Origin: Clostridia bacterium
GTDB taxonomy: Bacteria > Bacillota > Clostridia > Oscillospirales > CAG-272
Reading direction: 5' to 3'
DNA length: 64,000 bases
Assembly (NCBI GenBank): GCA_017501545.1
Contig: JAFVWS010000042.1
Coordinates: 1 to 64,000 of the forward strand
This document shows, in pieces, positions 34,070-43,033 of this stretch. The first letter of the stretch is position 1, and every line of letters starts with the position of its first letter. The notes under the pieces are model-generated. The model ran no database searches and was not told the DNA's origin. It saw nothing but the letters and a program-made list of their open reading frames with translations. A program made the translations under genes and the position numbers.

Positions 34070-37000
34070 ATGAACAAGAAAGCATTATGTAGAGCAGGGG
34101 TAATATTCTTAGCGGTAGTATTACTTGCTGCTACAATTTTTGCACTCGCAACTCCGATTTTCGGAAACGAAAATTTAAGCGAGATTGCAAATTTTAGGGA
34201 GGTTACTGACAACAGCATCAAAATTGACAAGAGTCAGTTTTACGATGGCACGGTTGTTCAAAAGCTTCCAAGCTCAGTAAAGGACGAGGACGAGATTTCA
34301 GTTATCGTTACCTTTTCAAAGGATACCTTGCTTGAGGCTTACAACAAAACCGACAGAGAAATTACCTTTGCCGAGTATGTTTTAAGTGACGAGGCAAGAG
34401 GCATTGAGGCTGAGCTTCAAGAGGACAAAAAGGAGATAATGACCTTGCTTGACAGGGCAAGGATTGAGTACGACGCAACTGGCGTTGACTATTCAGTTCT
34501 TCTTTCTGGCTTTGAAATTATAATCAAGGCGGGTGATTTCGAAAGCACCTGTAAGGCGTTTGGCAATAAGGCAGGCGCAATCGTTAGTGAGGTTTACAAC
34601 GTTAGCGAAACAAAGCTCGTTGAAAACACAGTAAACGTTTACGAAACGGGTATTTTCAATAGCTCAGGCTACAAATATGATGGAACGGGTATGGTTGTTG
34701 CAGTTCTTGACACAGGTCTTGACTACACACACTCAGCCTTCTCACCGGACAACTTCACCGCAGATAGGGCAAAGCTTGGTATGACACGTGACGCGGTTGC
34801 ATCAGTGCTTGCGATGACAAAGGCAAGCACAATGGTTAATAACCTAACCGTTAACGACGTGTATATCAACGATAAGGTGCCATTCTCATTTGACTATGCA
34901 GATGCAGATAGTGACGTTTACTCATTACATAATAATCACGGTACACACGTATCAGGTGTAATTGTAGGTAAGGACGACGTTATTACGGGTGTTGCACCAA
35001 ACGCACAGCTCGTTTCAATGAAGATATTCTCAGATATTCAGGATTCTGCAAAGGCATCTTGGATTCTTGACGCGCTTGAGGACTGCGTAATCCTCAATGT
35101 TGACGTAATCAATATGTCCCTTGGTACAGCTTGTGGCTTCAGCCGTGAGTCTGACAAGGAGGCAATGACTGGCGTTTACGACAAGATTCGTGAGCAGGGA
35201 ATTAGCATGGTTGTTGCCGCATCAAACAGCTTCTCCTCAGCTTATGGCTCGGAGAAAAACGGTAACCTTGGTCTTACCTCAAATCCTGACACAGCAACAG
35301 TTGGCTCACCTTCTACCTATGAGGGGGCAATGAGCGTTGCGTCAATCAATGGTGTTAAAACACCATATATGCTCTATAATGGTAAAATCATCTATTTCGT
35401 TGAGTCAAATAACTCTGGCGCAGAGGAAAGAAACTTTGTTGAGGACTTACTTCCAGAGGGAGTTAACGAAAAGGAATATGAATATGTACTAATACCGGGT
35501 GCTGGTCGTTCCGCTGACTATACTGGTATGGACGTAGCTGGCAAGATAGTTCTTGTTGAGCGTGGCTCGAACACCTTCGAGGAGAAGGCAAACGTGGCTG
35601 AAAGCAAGGGCGCTGCTGGTATTATCATCTTTAACAACGTTTCAGGTGATATCAAAATGAACGTTGGTCTTTCCAAAATTGCAGTGTGCTCAATTTCACA
35701 AAATGATGGTAAGGAGCTTGCAAAGGCAGGCTCAGGCACTATAAAGGTTAGTCGCTCACAGGCTTCTGGTCCATTTATGTCTGACTTCTCATCATGGGGT
35801 CCATCACCAACGCTTGGCATTAAGCCAGAAATTACAGCACATGGTGGAAACATTCTTTCATCAGTTACTGGTGGAGGCTATGACCGCTTGTCAGGTACAT
35901 CAATGGCATGTCCAAACCTTGCAGGCTTTACAATTCTTCTTCGTCAATACGTAGAGGATAACTACGACAAAATCATTGGCGATTCTGAAACTAACGAATA
36001 TAAACGCAGTGTTAATATAAACGCAATGGTTAACCGTCTTATGATGTCAACCGCTGACATCATCATTAACAAAAACGGTTTACCATACGCAGTAAGAAAG
36101 CAGGGTGCAGGTCTTGCTAACCTTATGGCTGCAACAGAAACAGAGGCATACATCCGTACATATCGTGAGGATGGCTCTGTAATGGACAAAACCAAGCTTG
36201 AAATTGGTGACGACAAGGAAAAGACAGGCGTTTACCAGTTAAGCTTTGATATTGTAAACTTTGGCGAAAACGACTTAGTATACGACCTTTCGGCAGTTGT
36301 AATGACTGAGGGTGTTGCCGACGTATTAACCCATCAGGGTGAAACAACAGTTACCGAGGAGGGCTACCTGCTTGAGGGTGCAACCGTTGACTTCACAGTC
36401 AAGGACGGCACTAAGGAAGGAAATAGCGTTAAGGTTTCAGCTGGCAAGAGCGCAAGGGTTACAGTTGTAATCACATTAACAGACGAAAACAAGAAATATC
36501 TTGACGAGTCATTTGAAAATGGTATGTACATAGAGGGCTTTGTAAAGCTCACAGCCGTTTCTGGCACTGAGGTTAGCCTAAACGTACCATACCTTGCATT
36601 CTATGGCAACTGGGCACAGGCTCCACTCTTTGATATGGACTACTTTGAGACCAACAAGGACGAGCTTGATGACACAATTCCAACACTTGATAAAACCTTG
36701 CCAGACGCTTACGCAACACGTCCAATCGGTGGTATTGAAGAGGACTACGTAAGCTATCTTGGCTCATACTACTTCATACAAAATCCTAACGACAGAATTA
36801 TTTCAGCAGACAGAGAGTACATTGCCCTTTCAAATATGAATGGTACAATCCACTCAATTAGATTTATTTGGATGGGTATGCTTCGTAACGCAAGCGAAAT
36901 CAAGGTTACTATCACCGACGCAACAACAGGTGAGGTAATTTATGAAACCGTTGAGGAAAATGTACGTAAATCATATGGTGATGGTGGCTCATACCTCTAC

Positions 37001-40000
37001 CCAGCAAACGTTGACGTTGAGTTTGACGTAAATGAGCATAACCTCAAGAATAATACAAAATACAATGTAAAGGTTGAGGGCTTCCTTGATTATGAAAACG
37101 ATGGAGCACAGGACAACCTAAATAACGTATTTGAGTTCCCATTCGTAACAGACTTTGAGGCTCCAGCCCTTACAGACTGTGAGTTCTATACTGAGTATGA
37201 TAAGGAGCTTGAAAAGGACCGTCTCTTTGTAAGAATGGCTGTTTACGATAACCACTATTCAATGGCGGCACAGATTGGATACGTTGATAAGGCAACATCA
37301 GTATTTGTTTCCTTTGACCAATATCTAACACCTATCTATTCACAAAAGAATTCAACCTCATACGTTGAATTTGAGCTTACTGATTTCATTTACGAAATCA
37401 AGGCAAATGCTGCACACGACAACACAATCGTTTGCGCAGTATATGACTACGCATTAAACGACGCAACATATGAAATCGACCTTCCAAGCGACTACGTTGA
37501 TTTCTATTTCGAAGAAACAACAATCACATTAAGCCCTAACGAGCTTTATAGCCTAAAGCCACTCATTCGCCCAGACACAGAGTGGGGTGAGCTTCTTATC
37601 TATACAGCGCTCAACGAAAAGGTTGCAAGAGTTGTAAACGGCAAGATTATCGCAGTAGGCGAGGGTACAACAGCAATCTTCGTTACCGACCCTGAAACCG
37701 GCAAGCAGGTTAAGCTAACAGTTAAGGTTCTTGGTGAGGACGACGAGGGCTATGAATATTACGACAAGCCAGTTGCTGACAGCTTTGTTTTGACAGGCTA
37801 CGACACACTAAGAGCATACTATATGGTAGACAGCTCTGAGCGTGATATTGGTGCAGACGGCGACAGACGCGTATTCTCAAACGGCAACTATTCACTTTCT
37901 ATGTACCCATCAGAGTCCGTACAGCTTCTTTATAAGCTTGATGCGTACTTCCCAAATACCGAGGTTGTATTTGAGTCAAGTGATGATAGCATAGTTAAGA
38001 TTAGCGACACAGGCGTTATCGTTGCAGAGGCTGAGGGCTACTCATCTGTAACAGTTAAGGTGTTGCTTGATGGAAAGAGCACCTACTATTCACAAACAGT
38101 ATCAATTGAGGTTAAGGACCCATTCGTTACACAATCACCAAACCTTACACACTACTATGGTAAGGGTGGCACGGTTGAAATTCCTGAGGAGCTTTTGCTT
38201 GTTGAAATTGCTCAGTTTGCATTCTCAAACAGCGAGTATATACCAAAGGAGCCATGGGAGCTTGACGAGGATGACCCAAGCACGTCTAAGCTTTGGTACA
38301 TCGGTGATAACACAATTACAAAGGTAATTATCCCTGAGGGCGTTAAGAAGATTAATGCATACGCATTTGCAAACCTTACAGCCCTTGAGGAGGTAGTATT
38401 ACCATCAACGCTTGAGGCAATTGAGTATGGCGCATTCTACGGATGCTCAAAGCTTTCAAAGGTTGAAGGACTTGAATATGTACAATTAATTAACAAAAAC
38501 GCATTCCAGGGCTGTAACCTAAAGGGCACAATCTCACTTGATAACGCTTGCGCTATCGGTGACTACGCATTTGCCCAAAACGGCGTATGGAAGGATACAA
38601 ACAATGACGGCACACCTGATGCCTTTGAAAGCAACTTAACCGAGGTTATCTTGCCAGAAAAGCTTCAGTCAATCGGTGCTTATGCATTCTATGGTAACAA
38701 TGCACTTAAGACTGTTACAGTTAATGCAGACAAGGTTAAATACGGTCCATACGTATTCTCAGGCTGTCGCGAGCTTGAATCATTTAATATCAATGCAAAC
38801 GTAATTCCTGAGGGTGCATTCTACGGCTGTTCAAAGCTTAGCGATGTAACAATCGGTAAGGACGTTAACGCAATTGGTGCAGTTGCATTTGGTAAAACAG
38901 CAATTTCTGAATTTAAGCTTGATGCACAAAATACAGTATTTAAGCTTTCTGAGGGTAAAAACTATATCCTCTCTAAGGACGAAACAACGCTTGTTATGGT
39001 TGCTCCTTCCGTAAAGGGCGAGTTTGTCCTTGAAAACAGCAAGGTTACAACAATCGGCACAGGCGCATTTGCATACAACTCAAATATTACGTCAGTTAAT
39101 ATTCCAAGCGTGACACGAGTAGAGGACAACGCATTTGAAAACTGCTCCTCACTAAAGACAGTCTCACTTGGTGAGCTTGAAAAAATAGGCAACTACGCAT
39201 TCTTTAAAACAGCGATTGAGACCCTACCTTCATTTAATAATATAGAAGAAATCGGAAATTACGCATTCGCTTACACAAACATTAAAGAGGCTATAATCCC
39301 TACTTCTATGAGGGTTGGAGAGGGCGCATTCTGTGAGTGTGCATACCTCGAAAAGGTAGTAGTTGGCAAGGACGCGGTTCTTGGCAAGGGCGCATTTATG
39401 CTCTCAACAAGAGAAAACAGCAAGCTTGAAAGAGATGAAACAATCACTGACAAGAAAATTTACTACTATAAGTACCTCTCACAGCTTACAAGCCTAACAA
39501 TTGAAGACGGCGTTATAATTGGTGATAGCGCATTTATGGGCGCAGCATCACTTAAAGAGGTTTCAATGGGCGAGGGAATTATCATCGGCGACCAAGCCTT
39601 CTATAATGCTTGTAGCCTTGAGGAAATTGACCTATCTGGAGTAATCTCAATCGGCAAAAACGCATTTGATGGCGACAGCCTATATACCTACACAGATTCA
39701 AATGGAAATGTTGTAGCAATAGAGGACGGCTATTACGTTCTTCATTACTATATGCCTAAGATTAAGACAGTAAATCTTGACAGCCTTGAGTATCTTGGTG
39801 CAAACGCATTCAGATATAATACTGACTTAACAATGGTTACTCTTGGTGATAAGCTTACAGAAATTCCTGAGTCTGCATTTGAAGGCTGTGAAAAGCTTAC
39901 AATTATCAATCTTGGAAATGTAAAGACAATAGGAAATCAAGCATTTGCAGACACAGCTCTTATGATTATCGACATTTCAAGCTGTCTTGCGGTTGACCCA

Positions 40001-41494
40001 TATGCATTTATCAACTGTGATAATCTCATTGCCGTTGCACTTAACGAAAACGGCACAGACATTGGTGAGGGTGCGTTTGGCTACTGTACATCACTTCAAA
40101 CAGTTCAAAACCTTGACAAGGTTGAAAAAATTGACGAGTACGGATTTGCATTCTCAGGCATTAAGGAAATTGACCTTTCAGGCGCAGTTACAGTTGGTGA
40201 CTTTGCGTTTATGAAGGAAAATATGACAGATATTACCTTGACACTTGGCGAAAAGCTTGTAACACTTGGCGACAACCCATTTGCAATGTGTAACGTAAAA
40301 GCATTCTCCAAGGAAATTTCCGAGGAGTTTAATGGTGTAACCTACACCGAAACAACGTATACCTATGATATTAGTGAAACTGTAAAGGTTATAAACGGCT
40401 CACTTTACTGTGTAGTTCCTTCAGGACTTGAGCTAATTACCTACTGTGAAAACGGCGAAAGAATTGTCGAGGTTCCAGAGGGCACAGTAAGAATTACAGC
40501 AATGGCATTTGCTGGCTCGGGCGTTGAGCGCGTTAAGCTTCCACATTCACTTGATGCAATAGGACATAAGGCATTCTATGATTGCCATAGTCTAAAGACA
40601 GTAATCTTCCAAAGCTATGAGGCACCTATCCTTGAGGAGGAGTTTGACCAAAACTACTACGACTCATTTGATAACCTCCCAGCAACGGGCGAATACGATT
40701 TCACCGACTACGAAAACAACGTTACAACAAAGCAGGGTCTTGGAATTGTTCCTTATTATATGTGGAACGTTTCAGACGGTAAGTATTCAAATGCTTACTA
40801 CGGCGCTAACTTTGTAAACCGTATAGGCCACACAAATCCAGAGCTTATTATGGTTAGACCTTCAAACGGTCAATATTACGACACCTTTATCTATGCGCAA
40901 TACTTCACCGAGGTGCTTGATGGTGCAGTTGCAATGGACGACGTAACTCTTGACGCAATAGAGGCTATTAACAAGCTTCCAGAAAAGATTCAGCTCTCAC
41001 ACGAGTCACTTGTAATCGAGGCAAGAGAAGCATACGACAGAATTGCAACAAAGGAACAGCAGGCGCTTATCGAGGAATATTTCTCTAAGCTTGTTTCAGC
41101 AGAGAACAGAATTTTGGCACTTAAGAGCCAAGCACCAACTCCACCAGCCGAGGATGACGGAAACGATGGAGAGGGCGAGGGTGACACCAAGGAACCTGAC
41201 GACACAAATAATAATGATACCGGCAAGACAGTGGCAATTGCAGCGATTGCAACAGTTGCAGCAGTAAACGCACTTATCGCAGTGCTTGCTTGCACATTTA
41301 TCATTATTTGTCACAAGGAGGGTGTATCTCCTAAGGAGCTTTTAGCAAGACTAAAATCCAAAAAGTCAAATGAGGCTGAAATCAAGGTTGCCGAGGAGGC
41401 ACCAAAGGCAAACGAGGCAGAGGCACCAAAGGCTGAAAAGACCGAGGAGCCAAAGGCTGAGGAGAAAAGCACAGAGGAAGAAAGCGAAAGATAA
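34070..41494 (+). CDS. Giant cell-surface subtilisin-like protease with LRR region and C-terminal membrane anchor
   Basis: 2,474 residues. The start at 34070 follows GGAAAGG and gives a signal peptide (VIFLAVVLLAATIFALATPI); an earlier in-frame ATG at 33956 overlaps the promoter. An I9-type propeptide (about 70-190) precedes the S8 catalytic domain with Asp214 (VLDTG), His290 (HGTHVSG), Asn386 and Ser611 (SGTSMA). A PA domain (about 455-560) is inserted before the Ser, as in lactocepins. Beta modules follow, including Ig-like domains (GKIIAVGEGTTAIFV), then BspA-type LRR_5 repeats (about 1380-2180). A membrane helix near 2395-2420 is followed by a Lys/Glu/Ala-rich cytoplasmic tail. It should digest proteins or host matrix at the surface. 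It heads an operon with an oligopeptide importer. Confidence 0.92.
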   Translation: MNKKALCRAGVIFLAVVLLAATIFALATPIFGNENLSEIANFREVTDNSIKIDKSQFYDGTVVQKLPSSVKDEDEISVIVTFSKDTLLEAYNKTDREITFAEYVLSDEARGIEAELQEDKKEIMTLLDRARIEYDATGVDYSVLLSGFEIIIKAGDFESTCKAFGNKAGAIVSEVYNVSETKLVENTVNVYETGIFNSSGYKYDGTGMVVAVLDTGLDYTHSAFSPDNFTADRAKLGMTRDAVASVLAMTKASTMVNNLTVNDVYINDKVPFSFDYADADSDVYSLHNNHGTHVSGVIVGKDDVITGVAPNAQLVSMKIFSDIQDSAKASWILDALEDCVILNVDVINMSLGTACGFSRESDKEAMTGVYDKIREQGISMVVAASNSFSSAYGSEKNGNLGLTSNPDTATVGSPSTYEGAMSVASINGVKTPYMLYNGKIIYFVESNNSGAEERNFVEDLLPEGVNEKEYEYVLIPGAGRSADYTGMDVAGKIVLVERGSNTFEEKANVAESKGAAGIIIFNNVSGDIKMNVGLSKIAVCSISQNDGKELAKAGSGTIKVSRSQASGPFMSDFSSWGPSPTLGIKPEITAHGGNILSSVTGGGYDRLSGTSMACPNLAGFTILLRQYVEDNYDKIIGDSETNEYKRSVNINAMVNRLMMSTADIIINKNGLPYAVRKQGAGLANLMAATETEAYIRTYREDGSVMDKTKLEIGDDKEKTGVYQLSFDIVNFGENDLVYDLSAVVMTEGVADVLTHQGETTVTEEGYLLEGATVDFTVKDGTKEGNSVKVSAGKSARVTVVITLTDENKKYLDESFENGMYIEGFVKLTAVSGTEVSLNVPYLAFYGNWAQAPLFDMDYFETNKDELDDTIPTLDKTLPDAYATRPIGGIEEDYVSYLGSYYFIQNPNDRIISADREYIALSNMNGTIHSIRFIWMGMLRNASEIKVTITDATTGEVIYETVEENVRKSYGDGGSYLYPANVDVEFDVNEHNLKNNTKYNVKVEGFLDYENDGAQDNLNNVFEFPFVTDFEAPALTDCEFYTEYDKELEKDRLFVRMAVYDNHYSMAAQIGYVDKATSVFVSFDQYLTPIYSQKNSTSYVEFELTDFIYEIKANAAHDNTIVCAVYDYALNDATYEIDLPSDYVDFYFEETTITLSPNELYSLKPLIRPDTEWGELLIYTALNEKVARVVNGKIIAVGEGTTAIFVTDPETGKQVKLTVKVLGEDDEGYEYYDKPVADSFVLTGYDTLRAYYMVDSSERDIGADGDRRVFSNGNYSLSMYPSESVQLLYKLDAYFPNTEVVFESSDDSIVKISDTGVIVAEAEGYSSVTVKVLLDGKSTYYSQTVSIEVKDPFVTQSPNLTHYYGKGGTVEIPEELLLVEIAQFAFSNSEYIPKEPWELDEDDPSTSKLWYIGDNTITKVIIPEGVKKINAYAFANLTALEEVVLPSTLEAIEYGAFYGCSKLSKVEGLEYVQLINKNAFQGCNLKGTISLDNACAIGDYAFAQNGVWKDTNNDGTPDAFESNLTEVILPEKLQSIGAYAFYGNNALKTVTVNADKVKYGPYVFSGCRELESFNINANVIPEGAFYGCSKLSDVTIGKDVNAIGAVAFGKTAISEFKLDAQNTVFKLSEGKNYILSKDETTLVMVAPSVKGEFVLENSKVTTIGTGAFAYNSNITSVNIPSVTRVEDNAFENCSSLKTVSLGELEKIGNYAFFKTAIETLPSFNNIEEIGNYAFAYTNIKEAIIPTSMRVGEGAFCECAYLEKVVVGKDAVLGKGAFMLSTRENSKLERDETITDKKIYYYKYLSQLTSLTIEDGVIIGDSAFMGAASLKEVSMGEGIIIGDQAFYNACSLEEIDLSGVISIGKNAFDGDSLYTYTDSNGNVVAIEDGYYVLHYYMPKIKTVNLDSLEYLGANAFRYNTDLTMVTLGDKLTEIPESAFEGCEKLTIINLGNVKTIGNQAFADTALMIIDISSCLAVDPYAFINCDNLIAVALNENGTDIGEGAFGYCTSLQTVQNLDKVEKIDEYGFAFSGIKEIDLSGAVTVGDFAFMKENMTDITLTLGEKLVTLGDNPFAMCNVKAFSKEISEEFNGVTYTETTYTYDISETVKVINGSLYCVVPSGLELITYCENGERIVEVPEGTVRITAMAFAGSGVERVKLPHSLDAIGHKAFYDCHSLKTVIFQSYEAPILEEEFDQNYYDSFDNLPATGEYDFTDYENNVTTKQGLGIVPYYMWNVSDGKYSNAYYGANFVNRIGHTNPELIMVRPSNGQYYDTFIYAQYFTEVLDGAVAMDDVTLDAIEAINKLPEKIQLSHESLVIEAREAYDRIATKEQQALIEEYFSKLVSAENRILALKSQAPTPPAEDDGNDGEGEGDTKEPDDTNNNDTGKTVAIAAIATVAAVNALIAVLACTFIIICHKEGVSPKELLARLKSKKSNEAEIKVAEEAPKANEAEAPKAEKTEEPKAEEKSTEEESER

Positions 41495-41559
41495 TAAAGT
41501 ATAAGCTACCCACAAGGGTGAGAAATCACCCTTTAGGGGGCTAAGAAAAAGAGGAAAAG

Positions 41560-42990
41560 ATGAACAAGAAAATTAAGCTACTAATTATTGCTTGTACGAT
41601 CCTTCTTTTAAGCCTTGTAATCGTTGCGTGTGGCTCTGATACGTATAAAAAATACGACAGTGAGGGCTATAATGTAACAGTTAAGTATGACGCAAACGGA
41701 AGCTATTTCAGCAATGCTGGTCAGCTTTACGTTACAGACTCATATAACATTAGCGACCTTAAGGTAAACGCTAATGGAATGAAGGAAATTCTTTTAGTCG
41801 ACCCAGAGGACCCAATTCGTGAAAAGGAAAACGTGCAGGAGGTTGCACGTGCCGCAATGCCAGGCTACTTCTTTGCAGGCTGGTACACCGAAATGGCGGA
41901 GGCTGTGGACGAAAACGGCAACGTATTAAAGGACGACAAGGGCAATACAGTTTACAACTACAGTGGCAAATGGGACTTTTCAAAAAAGCTTGAAATTGAC
42001 CCAAATAAGGAGTACACAGCATCTGAGCCAGTAGTTACTCTTTATGCTGCGTGGGTAAGAAACCCAGTGGTTGAAATCTACGACGGTGACACACTAATCG
42101 GCACGTACGAGATTAAAAACCCAACACTTGGCTCAAACAGTGTAATCACTGCGCCTTATCTTGATTTAAAGAAGGGCGAATACAACTTCGGTACTCTTAA
42201 GAGTGCATATACATGGCAGGAAAGAGAAGTTATCGAGGGCGAAAACGGGGCGGTTACAAGCTTCTTTAAGGGCTTATACCTTGACAAGGACCTAAAAACC
42301 CCAATGGGCGAAAAATATACCCACCCATACGTTTATGATGAGGCTACTGCGACAATTTCCAACCTTACCCTAAGGGTTTGGGTTGGCTACGAGGAAAAAG
42401 CAGGTGAGTGGTATAAGATTTACTCATCTGCACAGCTTGCAAATAACGCAAGTGCAAGTGGTAACTATGAAATTTTGGCAGACCTTGAGTTTACTGCCCT
42501 TACCGCTTGGCCAAATGTATTTAGAAATAACGACTTTACTGGCACAATAGTAGGAAACGGCCATAAGATTTCAGGCATCAGCCTTGAAAGCAACACCGGC
42601 TCAGCTACACTTGGTATGTTTAAGTCAATTTCTAAGGATGCAAAAATTGAAAACGTTAATTTTGAAAACGTAAGCGCGCTTATTGATAGAATTTACATTA
42701 AGCCAGGTGCAAGATATGCAGTTGTTGCTGCAAGCATTGAGGACGGCTTTAAGTTCGAGGGTGTAACGTTTACAAATGCAACTCTTAAAATTACAACCTC
42801 AGCGTTTAACCTCCATCAAGACTCAATTATCGGTCTTGTTTGTGCAGAGGGATATAGCGACGCCCTTGGCATTTCACTTGAGGGCTTTGGTACTGAGGCA
42901 GTTACAACCGAGTACGATATTTACGATATTGAAATCGACGTTGACGTAAACAAGGTTACCCTTGCCTTTCCAGAAAAGGGAAACTCATAA
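41560..42990 (+). CDS. Lipoprotein with InlB B-repeat-like domain
   Basis: 476 residues. Lipobox IVAC (Cys24). The N-terminal half (about 35-175) looks like an expanded InlB B-repeat: YNVTVKYDANGSYF, then PGYFFAGWYTE and VVTLYAAW. The C-terminal part contains a segment resembling the GLUG-type beta-helix repeats of adhesins (DFTGTIVGNGHKISGISLES, LGMFKSISKDAKIENVNFEN). It lies 65 nt after the protease and 43 nt before OppA with no terminator, so it is probably co-transcribed. A hairpin GGGTGA-gaaa-TCACCC in the upstream gap lacks a T tract and may protect or process the mRNA. Role unknown; probably surface-exposed. Confidence 0.75.
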   Translation: MNKKIKLLIIACTILLLSLVIVACGSDTYKKYDSEGYNVTVKYDANGSYFSNAGQLYVTDSYNISDLKVNANGMKEILLVDPEDPIREKENVQEVARAAMPGYFFAGWYTEMAEAVDENGNVLKDDKGNTVYNYSGKWDFSKKLEIDPNKEYTASEPVVTLYAAWVRNPVVEIYDGDTLIGTYEIKNPTLGSNSVITAPYLDLKKGEYNFGTLKSAYTWQEREVIEGENGAVTSFFKGLYLDKDLKTPMGEKYTHPYVYDEATATISNLTLRVWVGYEEKAGEWYKIYSSAQLANNASASGNYEILADLEFTALTAWPNVFRNNDFTGTIVGNGHKISGISLESNTGSATLGMFKSISKDAKIENVNFENVSALIDRIYIKPGARYAVVAASIEDGFKFEGVTFTNATLKITTSAFNLHQDSIIGLVCAEGYSDALGISLEGFGTEAVTTEYDIYDIEIDVDVNKVTLAFPEKGNS

Positions 42991-43033
42991 TTTAGCTTAT
43001 TAATTTTTTTACATACAAAAGGAGAAAAACAAA